From contig NZ_JBATXB010000109.1 of NCBI RefSeq assembly GCF_049673005.1, positions 1 to 60,103 of the forward strand: a stretch of DNA of 60,103 nucleotides, read 5' to 3'. The notes under the pieces were generated by a model. That model was not told the origin of the DNA, made no database searches, and worked only from the letters and a program-made list of their open reading frames with translations. Below are positions 32,750-41,169 of this stretch, piece by piece (position 1 is the first letter of the stretch; every line of letters begins with the position of its first letter). The DNA comes from Carnobacterium_A sp049673005 (GTDB lineage: Bacteria; Bacillota; Bacilli; Lactobacillales; Carnobacteriaceae). The position numbers and the translations under genes are program-made.

Positions 32750-33685
32750 TTATTTGGGTAAATGTTTCAAAAAGTTTTTCGAAGCAAACCCTTCAACTTC
32801 TTCTTTTGAAAATGTCCCTTCTAATCGAGTCACTAAATTTTGCATCTCGCCAGTATGTCTTAACTCTTTAACGTGTGTACTAATTCCATCAAAATCAGAT
32901 CCAAAACCAATATGGTTTAAGCCTCCTAGCTCTACAAGTGCCTCAAAATGCTTGACTAAATCGTCTATTGTAGAACTCTTCTGATTTTCTTCATTTATAA
33001 TAAATGGTGGATTAAAAACAAGATGAATCATTGCATCTCGATTAATTAGAGCTTTAATTTGATCATCATCTAAATTTCTTACATGTCCACACAAACTAAA
33101 AACATTGGAGTGTGAAGCAATAGGGTATTTCGCTGCTTTCATTACATCCCAGAAACTAGCAACACTCAAATGAGAAACGTCAGTCAATACTTTTCTTTCA
33201 TTTAACTTTTCAACTATATCAAATCCAAAAGAGGTTAACCCTCCGCCTCTCGGCTCTTGAACACCATCCGCAGCTAAATTAGCTGGATTCCATGTTAACC
33301 CTACAGACATTACTCCTAAATCAAGTAAATAATCTAACTTGTTCAAATCATTACCTATGGCTTCTACTCCTTCTAAGGTTAAGAATGAGCCTATTTCATT
33401 TTCTTTCAATTTTTTTATATCGTTCCATGCCTTTATTTGTTTCATTTCAGGATTTTTTTCTAAAACTTCTTTTTGATAGTACCTTATCTGTTCTAAAGCT
33501 GAAGCATATTTTTCTTCTACAAGAATATCAGGTTCAATAAAAATAGCAAAGGCTTGGATTTTAACTTTTCCTTCTTTCAACCGATTTAAATTAACACTTA
33601 GCTCATCTGAATCTTTGAAGTTTAATTTCCCACCAGCCTGTTGCAATTTTAATAATGCATCACAATGCAAATCAATTACATCCAT
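32750..33685 (-). CDS. Membrane dipeptidase family (peptidase M19)
   Basis: A 311-residue M19 metallopeptidase with a TIM-barrel fold. Metal and catalytic residues are visible: IDLHCDALLK (HxD) at the N-terminus, LTLEGVEAIG (bridging Glu), ASHSNVFSLCGHVRNL (His pair) and IGFGSDFDGI near the end. There is no signal peptide, so it is cytosolic, as for the Gram-positive members that cleave dipeptides, including some with D-residues. AGAGGGG precedes the ATG. A terminated structured RNA lies about 140 bases upstream on the same strand. Confidence 0.9.
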   Translation of the reverse strand: MDVIDLHCDALLKLQQAGGKLNFKDSDELSVNLNRLKEGKVKIQAFAIFIEPDILVEEKYASALEQIRYYQKEVLEKNPEMKQIKAWNDIKKLKENEIGSFLTLEGVEAIGNDLNKLDYLLDLGVMSVGLTWNPANLAADGVQEPRGGGLTSFGFDIVEKLNERKVLTDVSHLSVASFWDVMKAAKYPIASHSNVFSLCGHVRNLDDDQIKALINRDAMIHLVFNPPFIINEENQKSSTIDDLVKHFEALVELGGLNHIGFGSDFDGISTHVKELRHTGEMQNLVTRLEGTFSKEEVEGFASKNFLKHLPK

Positions 33686-33821
33686 TTGTTATTCCCCTCT
33701 TTCTAACATCTACTTGTTTACAGTGTCAACTCAATTCATCATACGCCAATAGTAATCAATATGCAAAAAGTCGCCATTCTCTCTTGTCGAATAAATCCCT
33801 TAACTTAATTTATTTTTTAGA

Positions 33822-33853
33822 CAAAAAAAAAGCACTGACAAAAGTCAGTACTT
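33822..33853 (-). terminator. Terminator of the structured RNA
   Basis: Minus-strand stem AAGTACTGAC / GTCAGTGCTT (33844-33853 with 33830-33839; one G-U pair), loop of four, then eight T. Confidence 0.85.
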
Positions 33854-34028
33854 TTTTCCGACAATATTCATTTTCATGAATAGGTCCCATGAATTCCACA
33901 AAACAGAGGGGTCCAAACACCTGCATCTTGCAGTTGTACTAAGTACGGTGTGCCTTGTCTAAATTCTAACCACTTGTCGCCGCAGCGAAATGACCGAAGT
34001 CACCTGGTTAGAGTCAACTCATCGCATG
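33822..34028 (-). ncRNA. Unassigned structured RNA of about 200 nt with own promoter and terminator
   Basis: Minus-strand transcript, predicted from a promoter (-10 at 34035-34040) to a T-run terminator at 33822. A first domain has an 8-bp stem (34005-34012 with 33965-33972) enclosing two hairpins: one capped by a cUUCGg tetraloop (33991-34002), one TCGC/GCGA (33977-33988). A second domain has a short ACAC/GTGT stem (33948-33951 with 33917-33920) enclosing GTAC/GTAC and CTGCA/TGCAG hairpins. The UUCG loop, promoter and terminator agree on the minus strand. It lacks the SRP RNA core, T-box, tmRNA and common riboswitch signatures. A multi-branched fold argues against 6S RNA. No protein frame fits. 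Confidence 0.6.
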
Positions 34029-34034
34029 TAGCTA

Positions 34035-34063
34035 ACTATACCATGTTCTTTTTCTATACACAA
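34035..34063 (-). promoter_or_regulatory. Promoter of the structured RNA
   Basis: -35 TTGTGT (34058-34063) and -10 TATAGT (34035-34040), 17-base spacer, minus strand, just after the SGNH hydrolase stop. Confidence 0.6.
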
Positions 34064-34091
34064 GGTTTTTCTGTTTTTTTATTTTTATTCT

Positions 34092-34727
34092 TTAATTCAT
34101 TTCTAGATTTTCTAACCAAGTCTTTGAAATCAGACTATGTCCGGCTAATGTAGGGTGAACGCCATCATTCGTAATGGAGTGATTGCCCCATTTATTCCCG
34201 TATTCTTTAAATTTATCAGCTAATTCTAAGTAGTCTGCGTTATATTCTTTAGCTAATCTACGAATAATTTTTAACCGTGGATTTAATTGCGCTTCCCATA
34301 GGCTTTGTTCATCGGGATCCTTCAGTACAAAAGGTTCAATTAATATAATTTTTGCCTTTGTATGCTCTTTAGCCGTTTGCACTAATATCCGATAATAAAA
34401 CTCGAATGTATCTAAACTTTCTTGAATGGTACACGTTTCTTTGTCTATACTATGCCAGATATCATTTATTCCAATTAGTAGTGAAATAACCGTTGGTTGT
34501 ATTTCGATACAATCTTCTTTCCAGCGATTAATCAGATCTACTACTTTGTCACCACTTATTCCTCGATTAATAAACGTCAAGTGTCGCTCAGGATAACTCT
34601 CTAATAAATGAGCTGCCGTTAATAAAGGATACCCCTTTCCTAAATCTTTTTTATCTTCCCGATTTCGATCTACGTCCGTGATACTGTCTCCAATAAAAAA
34701 AATCGTTTCATTATAATCTAGTTTCAT
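34092..34727 (-). CDS. SGNH/GDSL hydrolase
   Basis: A 211-residue esterase-type hydrolase. Block I is FFIGDSITDVDR with the nucleophile Ser, block II has the oxyanion Gly (NRGISGDKVVDL), block III is LLIGINDIWHSID with Asn, and block V is NDGVHPTLAGH with the catalytic Asp and His. There is no signal peptide, so it acts inside the cell, probably removing acetyl or acyl groups from a sugar or glycoside. It follows a ROK kinase by 19 bases; together they look like a small sugar-processing unit (deacetylation and phosphorylation), but the substrate is unknown. Confidence 0.88.
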   Translation of the reverse strand: MKLDYNETIFFIGDSITDVDRNREDKKDLGKGYPLLTAAHLLESYPERHLTFINRGISGDKVVDLINRWKEDCIEIQPTVISLLIGINDIWHSIDKETCTIQESLDTFEFYYRILVQTAKEHTKAKIILIEPFVLKDPDEQSLWEAQLNPRLKIIRRLAKEYNADYLELADKFKEYGNKWGNHSITNDGVHPTLAGHSLISKTWLENLEMN

Positions 34728-34746
34728 GATCGTCGCCTTCTTTACT

Positions 34747-35628
34747 TTATTCGTTTATTTGTTTTTGCTTATAATTGTAGACGGCTCCAATTAAATTTGC
34801 ATCATTTTTAAACTCACAAGTTTTGATTATTGGCTTGAAGGGTGCAATTTTTACAATCTCACTAATCTTATTAAATTCTTCTTCTAATTTTTCAATTAAA
34901 TCTGGTTTATTAGACACACCACCACCGATTAGAATTAATTCAGGATCATAACTATACTGTAAATTAAAGATCCCTCTGGCTAAATAAGTATAAAATGTTG
35001 AAACTTCTTCTTTTGCTATCGAATCTCCTGCTTTGGCAAGTTCAAAAACTTCTTGTCCTGAAATACTTCCTTTTTCTTTATTCATTCTTAGTGCATAGCG
35101 TGTAGCCATATTAACAGCTGTTCCTAGATCGCTAAAAGTCTTATCTTGGGTCATTAGCATAAATCCGAATTCGCCACCAAATAGGTGCTTTCCGTGTTTT
35201 ATTTCACCATCTACAATGACGGATCCTCCGATTCCTGTACCAACAACTACAAACAAAATATTTTTTAAGCCTTTTGCAGCACCTTTCCAGGTTTCAGCTA
35301 AAGCAGCGCAGTTTGCATCATTTTCAAAAGAGACTGGGCAATTAAACTCCGTTTCTAATTCATCGTAAATTGGAAAATGGTGTATGTAAGGCACCGCACT
35401 TGCTCCATCTATCGTACGTTCTTGTTGGTTAACTGCTCCAGGTGAACTAAATGCAACACCATCAATAGTATATTCTTTTTCAAATTCAGTTTTAATTTCC
35501 CTTAAGGTCAGTTTCATTTCTTCCCACGTTGACGGTGTTTTAACATTCCCTTTATGACTTAACTCTTCGTTTTCCCACATTCCATATTTAATGGATGTTC
35601 CTCCTATGTCAAATGCTAAGATAGACAT
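34747..35628 (-). CDS. ROK family sugar kinase
   Basis: A 293-residue ROK protein. N-terminal phosphate loop FDIGGTSIKYGMW, catalytic Asp in SFENDANCAALAETWKG, second loop VVVGTGIGGSVIV, and HLFGGEFGFML at the sugar site. The CxCGxxGC zinc motif is missing, as in the nan-operon kinase, but the two differ clearly elsewhere. No DNA-binding domain, so it is a kinase rather than a NagC-type repressor. AAAGGAG precedes the ATG. First gene of the unit with the SGNH hydrolase. Candidate substrates are ManNAc, glucose or a beta-glucoside-derived sugar; not resolvable. Confidence 0.85.
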   Translation of the reverse strand: MSILAFDIGGTSIKYGMWENEELSHKGNVKTPSTWEEMKLTLREIKTEFEKEYTIDGVAFSSPGAVNQQERTIDGASAVPYIHHFPIYDELETEFNCPVSFENDANCAALAETWKGAAKGLKNILFVVVGTGIGGSVIVDGEIKHGKHLFGGEFGFMLMTQDKTFSDLGTAVNMATRYALRMNKEKGSISGQEVFELAKAGDSIAKEEVSTFYTYLARGIFNLQYSYDPELILIGGGVSNKPDLIEKLEEEFNKISEIVKIAPFKPIIKTCEFKNDANLIGAVYNYKQKQINE

Positions 35629-35719
35629 TTAAACCACTCCTTTTATTTAAGGATAAGCTATTTCAATGCAAAAGGCCACAAAAAAATTAAGCCCTTACAT
35701 TTTTTTGATTTAGTTATCT

Positions 35720-35743
35720 TTCTAACTATTTCATGCGTTAGAA
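35720..35743. promoter_or_regulatory. Inverted repeat in the divergent region before the ROK gene
   Basis: TTCTAAC and GTTAGAA form a perfect 7-bp dyad with a 10-base centre in the 200-base region between the ROK kinase and the plus-strand gene at 35831. A possible operator. No good promoter could be assigned to either side. Confidence 0.25.
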
Positions 35744-35830
35744 TGGTAAATAGTCATTATTTGTCTTATACTTAATTTAGCTATTTCAGTCAAAACTTTA
35801 TAGTCATATTGTTAGAGGAGGCTTCACAAA

Positions 35831-36244
35831 ATGGAAGAAGAAACTGTTTTAAACTTTCTAAAACGACACGGTTTAGAGTCGAAACAGGGGCAATCTATTT
35901 TAGCTGAAAAAATACCATCTAAAGAAAATTGGCTTGCTTCTATCTTCAAAAAAGATAAAGAAAAGTTTTTTTGTATTAATTTTTCTGAACATGAATTAGT
36001 TTTAATGCCTTTAGACGAAAAAGATAATACGTTAAAAGAAGGCATTTATAACCAAATTCCATTAAGTGAAATAAAAGAACTTTATTTCGATGAACCTGCT
36101 GCCGACAATAAACTTATTGTTGAATATGAAGCTGCTACTAAACCCACAGAACATTACCTTATCCCACAAGAAAATGCTGCTTCCCCATGGCATAGTAAAA
36201 ACTTAATGCATCTTATGGAACAAATAGGAGTCAAGAAAAACTAA
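35831..36244 (+). CDS. Conserved-looking cytosolic protein of unknown function
   Basis: A 137-residue soluble protein without cysteine clusters or membrane segments beyond one Cys. The middle (about 45-110) is predicted mostly beta (FFCINFSEHELVLMPLD, IPLSEIKELYFDEP, NKLIVEYEA), reminiscent of the pleckstrin-like bacterial bPH/YokE folds, and a C-terminal helix follows. That fold guess is weak. AGAGGAGG lies 9 bases before the ATG, and a strong terminator follows the stop directly, so it is a real single-gene unit. I do not recognise the family. Confidence 0.75.
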   Translation: MEEETVLNFLKRHGLESKQGQSILAEKIPSKENWLASIFKKDKEKFFCINFSEHELVLMPLDEKDNTLKEGIYNQIPLSEIKELYFDEPAADNKLIVEYEAATKPTEHYLIPQENAASPWHSKNLMHLMEQIGVKKN

Positions 36245-36286
36245 AAAACGAGTCAGGGAAATTTATTCCTGACTCGTTTTTTTTAT
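36243..36286. terminator. Bidirectional terminator
   Basis: A 15-bp stem (36243-36257 with 36268-36282), flanked by A-run and eight T, between the unknown gene and the converging gloA. Confidence 0.9.
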
Positions 36287-36302
36287 TTTTTAGATAACTA
36301 CC

Positions 36303-36686
36303 TTATTTATTTTGGATAACTTCAATCTTATATCCATCTGGATCCATTACAAAGAAGTAATTCGCTGCTCCATCGCTCAGGACTTTCAATTCTGTTACTT
36401 CATTACCAGAGTTTTTGTATTCTTGATGTGTTGACTCTAAATCATCTACTCCAATAGCAATATGTCCATATCCATTCCCTAAGTCATAAGGTTCGGATTG
36501 ATCATAATTATAAGTTAGTTCTAATTCATATCCACTTTCTTCAATAGCTAGATAAACTAATGTAAACTTTGAATCTGGATAATCTGATTTTCTTACTTCA
36601 TGGAATCCTAGCACATTTGTATAAAAGTCCATCGATTTCTCTAAATCTTTTACCCTTACACAAGTATGCAGCATTTTTTTGGCCAT
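36303..36686 (-). CDS. gloA: Lactoylglutathione lyase (glyoxalase I) family protein
   Basis: A 127-residue VOC-fold enzyme. Metal ligands occupy the positions known from E. coli GlxI: His7, Glu56 (in ELELTYNYD), His75 (GYGHIAIGV) and Glu122 (YKIEVIQNK). Glyoxalase I turns the hemithioacetal of methylglyoxal and a thiol into S-lactoylthiol. Which thiol this organism uses is not shown. It is the last gene of a set with a second VOC protein (18 bases upstream) and an aldo-keto reductase, suggesting aldehyde defence. Confidence 0.9.
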   Translation of the reverse strand: MAKKMLHTCVRVKDLEKSMDFYTNVLGFHEVRKSDYPDSKFTLVYLAIEESGYELELTYNYDQSEPYDLGNGYGHIAIGVDDLESTHQEYKNSGNEVTELKVLSDGAANYFFVMDPDGYKIEVIQNK

Positions 36687-36704
36687 ATGAACTCTCCTTG
36701 CTTT

Positions 36705-37097
36705 TTATTTTTTCTCTTTAACCATATACAATTCAATGGGTAGCCCATCTGGATCTTGCAAGAATGTATATAATCCTCCCGTGAACTCATCTACGCGAAT
36801 AGCTTCCGTTTCAATACCTTTTTTATTTAACTTATCGACTACATCGTTGATATCTTCAACAGAAAAACATAAGTGTCTTAACCCACGAGCTTCTGGAGTT
36901 GTTGGACGTTTTGGTGGATTGGGAAATGAAAATAGTTCTATCTCACTTTCCCCTATCTTTAAATCCAACTTATACGAGTCTCTTTCTTGCCTATAATTTT
37001 CTCGAATAATTTCAAGTCCTAATATTTCAGTGTAGAAATTTTTAGACTTCTTATAATCCGATGCAATGATAGCTACATGGTGAATGCTGTTTAACAT
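36705..37097 (-). CDS. VOC family protein, YaeR/GloA2-like
   Basis: A 130-residue glyoxalase-fold protein with typical segments IHHVAIIASDYKKSKNFY, EIELFSFP, RGLRHLCFSVEDI and FLQDPDGLPIELYMV. The metal positions (His near 6-7, Glu in IELF, His in RHLCF, Glu in IELY) are kept, so it is probably active. YaeR-like proteins (for example streptococcal SMU.1112c) have no proven substrate. GGAGGG precedes the ATG. It lies between the AKR and gloA genes. Confidence 0.85.
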   Translation of the reverse strand: MLNSIHHVAIIASDYKKSKNFYTEILGLEIIRENYRQERDSYKLDLKIGESEIELFSFPNPPKRPTTPEARGLRHLCFSVEDINDVVDKLNKKGIETEAIRVDEFTGGLYTFLQDPDGLPIELYMVKEKK

Positions 37098-37157
37098 TTT
37101 ATTCTTTCCCTCCGAGCATAGAAATACCAGTGAATCTTTATGCGCTAAACTAATTGA

Positions 37158-38147
37158 TTAACGTTGCAATGTTTTTTCTATTTCAGCTAATTCAGTTGCT
37201 GTAAAATCAAGATTTTCTAAAGCTTTTACATTATCTTCAATTTGGCTAACCTTGCTTGCTCCTATTAAGACACTTGTAACTTTACCATCTCTTAAGACCC
37301 ATGATACTGCCATTTCAGCTAATGTTTGTCCGCGTCGTTTTGCAATTTCATTTAGTGCTCTAGACTTGTCTATATTTGCATGAACTTGTTTTTCGTCTAA
37401 GAAAATACTACTTGACCGTCCTGCTCTAGAGTCTTCTGGTATGCCGTCAAGATAGCGATCTGTTAACATTCCTTGCGCTAAAGGACTGAATGCTATAGAA
37501 CCTAATTGATTTTTTGTTAAAACATCTTGTAAACCGTCTTCTATCCAACGATTATACATACTATAGGATGGTTGATGAATAATAAATGGTGTTTTAAGAT
37601 CTTTAAAAATCTTTGTAATTTCTGTTGTTTGTTCAGCAGAATAATTAGAAACTCCTATATACAAAGCTTTCCCTTGACGAACCATTAAGTCCAACGCTTG
37701 TGCTGTTTCTTCAAAAGGTGTATCTGGATCTGGACGGTGAGAATAGAATATATCTACATAATCTAGTCCCATACGATTTAGACTTTGATCAATGCTTGCT
37801 GTCAAATTCTTTTTAGAGCCAAATTCTCCATAAGGTCCTGGCCACATATAATAACCGGCTTTACTAGAGATAATTAATTCATCACGATATGGAAGCAAAT
37901 CTTTTTTTAAGATGCGTCCAAAATTTTCTTCTGCACTACCTGCAGGTGGTCCATAATTATTCGCTAAGTCGAAATGAGTTATACCCAAATCAAAAGCACG
38001 GTGAACCATTTTACGACTATTTTCGAATAAATCTACATCACCAAAATTATGCCACATACCTAACGATAAAGCTGGTAATTTTAGTCCACTATTTCCTACA
38101 CGATTATAGATCATTTTTTCGTAACGATCTTCTGCTGCTTGATACAT
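37158..38147 (-). CDS. Aldo/keto reductase, YghZ (L-glyceraldehyde 3-phosphate reductase) type
   Basis: A 329-residue NADPH-dependent AKR with the (beta/alpha)8 fold. Catalytic tetrad: Asp in HFDLANNYG, Tyr in the same segment, Lys in IISSKAGY, His in FYSHRPDPDTP. The segments NYGPPAGSAEENFG and SSKAGYYMWPGPYGEFGS are hallmarks of the YghZ/AKR14 group, which also reduces methylglyoxal. GCGGAG precedes the start. Two VOC genes follow on the same strand (gaps 60 and 18 bases), so a carbonyl-stress operon is likely. A palindrome GCTAACGTTAG lies about 100 bases upstream. Confidence 0.9.
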   Translation of the reverse strand: MYQAAEDRYEKMIYNRVGNSGLKLPALSLGMWHNFGDVDLFENSRKMVHRAFDLGITHFDLANNYGPPAGSAEENFGRILKKDLLPYRDELIISSKAGYYMWPGPYGEFGSKKNLTASIDQSLNRMGLDYVDIFYSHRPDPDTPFEETAQALDLMVRQGKALYIGVSNYSAEQTTEITKIFKDLKTPFIIHQPSYSMYNRWIEDGLQDVLTKNQLGSIAFSPLAQGMLTDRYLDGIPEDSRAGRSSSIFLDEKQVHANIDKSRALNEIAKRRGQTLAEMAVSWVLRDGKVTSVLIGASKVSQIEDNVKALENLDFTATELAEIEKTLQR

Positions 38148-38287
38148 TGAATCACTCCGCTTCTTTAATCATTTATTTCCCGTTCTCATTATATCGCTTT
38201 CATATATAGATAACAACCTATGTGAATTAACTCAGTCAATTCGCTAACGTTAGTTGGCAACACCTTTAAGTAAATCAATAAGTAAAA

Positions 38288-38342
38288 AAGACAGTCACTT
38301 TAAAGACTAGTAATTCAGTCAAATAAGCGAATGTCTCCTTTT
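38288..38342 (-). terminator. Terminator of the mgl operon
   Basis: Minus-strand long imperfect stem beginning GGAGACATTC and closing GTGACTGTCTTTTTT, just after the small gene 38347-38526. Confidence 0.65.
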
Positions 38343-38346
38343 TTTA

Positions 38347-38526
38347 TTAACCTAATAACGCAATTCCTAAAACAAGAACTAGTACAATGACGATGCCGAA
38401 TATGAATTTATTCATCGATTCAACACTGACATCAATTTTTTCATAAAGTGATCCTTTGCCCAATACTTTTTTTACATTTGCTTGTTCTTCTGTTTGAGAT
38501 AAGTCAATACTTTCTAAATCTTCCAA
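38347..38526 (-). CDS. Small tail-anchored membrane protein at the end of the mgl operon
   Basis: A 59-residue protein with a polar, acidic N-terminal part (EDLESIDLSQTEEQ) and one C-terminal membrane helix (about residues 38-58, IFGIVIVLVLVLGIALLG). The N-terminus would face the cytosol. The start is the TTG at 38526, with GGAGAGG 6 bases upstream; a TTG at 38541 sits inside the ribosome site. It follows mglC by 30 bases and precedes the operon terminator. I do not recognise the family. The position suggests an accessory or regulatory partner of the transporter. Confidence 0.65.
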   Translation of the reverse strand: MEDLESIDLSQTEEQANVKKVLGKGSLYEKIDVSVESMNKFIFGIVIVLVLVLGIALLG

Positions 38527-38556
38527 AATGAGCCTCTCCAATCTGGATTAGTGCGT

Positions 38557-39576
38557 TTATTTTTTAACAATGTACTTACGAACATCAATAGAAACAGCTA
38601 AAATGATGATTAGCCCTTTGATGATATATTGAAGGTATGGGCTCACGCCAACAAATGTCAAACCATAGTTGATAAATTGTAGAATAACCGCTCCCATGAT
38701 GACACCCGGAATCGTTCCAACTCCACCAGAGAATGAAACCCCACCAATTACACTTGCTGAGATGGCATCTAAATCATAGTTCAATCCGGTATTACTTGTC
38801 GTCGAACCAATACGTGCGGCTTCTAAGAATCCAGCAATCCCATATAAAACACCTGAAATAAGAAAGATAATCATGATGTTTTTAACAATATTAACACCAG
38901 ATACTTCAGCAGCTTCAGTATTTCCACCAATAGCATACATATTTTTACCTAATTTTGTCTTGTTCCACACAAACCACATAATGACTGAGATAATCGCTGC
39001 ATAGAAAATAATATACGGTAATTTAACCGGTCCGATATCTACTGTATTACGAACTAAATTTGTGTAACGTACATCCAGTGAACCAATGGGTTGTGCCCCA
39101 TTAGGTGGACGGTCAATATAGATACACGATAGACCATAAGCTATCAACTGAGTTCCAAGAGTAATAATAAATGCGTGAACTTTTAGTTTAGCTACACCGA
39201 AACCGTTAATAGCACCAAACATCATTCCAACGGCTATTGCAGCTAATAAAGGCAATATCAATGGAAGTGCTGGTAAATTAGGATACATTCTCGAAGCGTA
39301 GGATGTGCTCTGTGCTAAGGAAGAGGCGACAACTGCACAAAGCCCTAAAATACGCCCGGCTGATAAGTCTGTGCCTTTTAAAATAATTAACCCGGCAGCA
39401 CCTAATGCCATAATAATTCTAGTTGAGGCTTGTCCAAGTATATTTGTAATGTTTTGTAATGAAATAAATGAGGGCTCCATAATAATCACAACCAGTATTA
39501 AAGCGCCTAGTACGATATATAAAGAATAATTTAGAAGAAAATCATTCAGGGACATTTTCTTTTGCGTGTTCTCCAT
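38557..39576 (-). CDS. mglC: Galactose/methyl galactoside ABC permease
   Basis: A 339-residue permease of the BPD_transp_2 (RbsC/MglC) family with eight to ten predicted helices. MglC-like segments: FISLQNITNILGQASTRIIM, GLIILKGTDLSAGRILGL, NKTKLGKNMYAIGGNTEAAE (the ATPase-contacting EAA-like loop) and VIGGVSFSGGVGTIPGV. GAGAGG lies before the start. It forms the channel with MglA and receives sugar from MglB. Confidence 0.93.
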   Translation of the reverse strand: MENTQKKMSLNDFLLNYSLYIVLGALILVVIIMEPSFISLQNITNILGQASTRIIMALGAAGLIILKGTDLSAGRILGLCAVVASSLAQSTSYASRMYPNLPALPLILPLLAAIAVGMMFGAINGFGVAKLKVHAFIITLGTQLIAYGLSCIYIDRPPNGAQPIGSLDVRYTNLVRNTVDIGPVKLPYIIFYAAIISVIMWFVWNKTKLGKNMYAIGGNTEAAEVSGVNIVKNIMIIFLISGVLYGIAGFLEAARIGSTTSNTGLNYDLDAISASVIGGVSFSGGVGTIPGVIMGAVILQFINYGLTFVGVSPYLQYIIKGLIIILAVSIDVRKYIVKK

Positions 39577-39631
39577 TTTTACACCTCTCTTAAAAGATCT
39601 TAAAAGTTAAACTTTTGTAGTACTTAATTTA

Positions 39632-41131
39632 TTAAATAAATTTCGCTGACAATCTTAAAATCTCTTCTTGTGTCATATTTTTTGTTTCATCAATTCCTGC
39701 AACACGACCATTTGACATAACAAGCATCCGATCACTTATTCCAATTAATTCGGCCATTTCACTAGAAACAACAATGACTGATTTACCTTTGTTTGCCAGT
39801 TCTAAAATTAATTGATAAATTTCGTATTTTGCTCCTACATCAATGCCTCGTGTTGGTTCGTCTAATAAATAAACATCTGCATCTGTCAATAACCATCTTC
39901 CGATAATCACTTTTTGCTGATTTCCGCCAGATAAACTTCCGATATGTGTTTTAGAACTTGGCGTTTTAACGTTCATGCTTTTAATGACATCAGCTGTATC
40001 TTTCTCCATTAGTTTGTCATTAACTATCCCATTTTTTGTATAGTGATTTAAGTTAGCAATGACGGTGTTGAATGTGATGCTTAATACTCCGAATATCCCT
40101 GTTGCTCTGCGTTCCTCTGTTACAAATGCAAAACCATTATTGATAGCCTCTCTGGAGTGATTGTTTTGAATTGTTTTTCCATTAAGTAGTATTTCACCTG
40201 ACTCATGGTGAGCGACACCGAAAATATTTTCCAACAACTCTGTTCGTCTTGATCCAACAAGACCAGCTACCCCTAATACCTCACCTTTTCTCAATGTAAA
40301 AGATACATCTTGTATAGAAGGCTGATAAGTTGCTGTTAAATTTTTCACTTCTAATACAACTTCTCCCGGGATATTATTCTTGGGTGGAAAACGGTCGCTT
40401 AATTCTCGGCCAACCATTAAGTTAATAATTTTACCCATTGTTAATTCTGCTGATGGCGTTGTGCTTACCCATTGTCCATCGCGCATAATGGTAACCTCAT
40501 CAGATATCCGTAGAATTTCTTCCATTTTATGCGAGATATAAACTACAGCACATCCTTCTGCTTTTAATTGATTGATAATTCTAAACAAATGATTGACTTC
40601 TTTTTCAGAAAGAGAAGAAGTTGGTTCATCTAATACTAAAATTTTTGCACCGTAGCTAACTGCCTTAGCAATTTCTACCATCTGTCTTTGGGAAACAGAT
40701 AATGTTCCAATTTCTTTTTTAGGGTTCAAATCAATGTCTAATTCTTTAAATATTTTTTCTGTGTCACTATACATCTGCTTTTCGTCAACCAATAAACCTT
40801 TAACAGGAAAGCGTCCTAACCAAATGTTTTCCATAATGCTTCTTCTCATTACCTGATTTAATTCTTGATGAACCATTGAAACGCCATGTTCTAATGCATC
40901 TTTAGGGTTCTTGAATGTTGTCGGTACGCCATCAATTAATATATCTCCAGCATCTTCAGTGTAAATTCCAAAAAGACATTTCATTAGTGTTGATTTTCCT
41001 GCCCCATTTTCACCCATTAAAGCGTGTATGGTCCCCGGTCTTAGACTCAACTGTGCTTGATCCAGCGCTTTTACCCCAGGAAATAACTTATCAATATTTT
41101 TCATTTCTAGTACGTAAGTAGGTGTTGCCAA
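39632..41131 (-). CDS. mglA: Galactose/methyl galactoside ABC ATPase (tandem domains)
   Basis: A cytosolic ATPase of about 499 residues with two ABC cassettes. The first has Walker A GENGAGKSTLMK, signature LSVSQRQM and Walker B ILVLDEPTSSLSE. The second has a degenerate Walker A (GLVGSRRTELLENIFG), signature LSGGNQQKV and LLDEPTRGID. This asymmetry is normal for MglA/RbsA. The TTG at 41131 is preferred, with AGGCGGTGA 5 bases upstream; a GTG at 41140 overlaps that site. A terminator-like hairpin separates it from mglB. Confidence 0.93.
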   Translation of the reverse strand: MATPTYVLEMKNIDKLFPGVKALDQAQLSLRPGTIHALMGENGAGKSTLMKCLFGIYTEDAGDILIDGVPTTFKNPKDALEHGVSMVHQELNQVMRRSIMENIWLGRFPVKGLLVDEKQMYSDTEKIFKELDIDLNPKKEIGTLSVSQRQMVEIAKAVSYGAKILVLDEPTSSLSEKEVNHLFRIINQLKAEGCAVVYISHKMEEILRISDEVTIMRDGQWVSTTPSAELTMGKIINLMVGRELSDRFPPKNNIPGEVVLEVKNLTATYQPSIQDVSFTLRKGEVLGVAGLVGSRRTELLENIFGVAHHESGEILLNGKTIQNNHSREAINNGFAFVTEERRATGIFGVLSITFNTVIANLNHYTKNGIVNDKLMEKDTADVIKSMNVKTPSSKTHIGSLSGGNQQKVIIGRWLLTDADVYLLDEPTRGIDVGAKYEIYQLILELANKGKSVIVVSSEMAELIGISDRMLVMSNGRVAGIDETKNMTQEEILRLSAKFI

Positions 41132-41169
41132 ATAAATCACCGCCTCTATCTAACTCTTAATTTTAAAAA

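Noticed and set aside
33655..34153. Plus-strand frames across the dipeptidase start and structured RNA
   Set aside because: No ribosome sites; they cross the hairpins of the RNA, whose promoter and terminator read on the other strand.
38230..38260. cre box at the GCTAACGTTAG palindrome before the aldo-keto reductase
   Set aside because: The dyad has the central CG, but three fixed cre positions mismatch; kept only as an unassigned palindrome.
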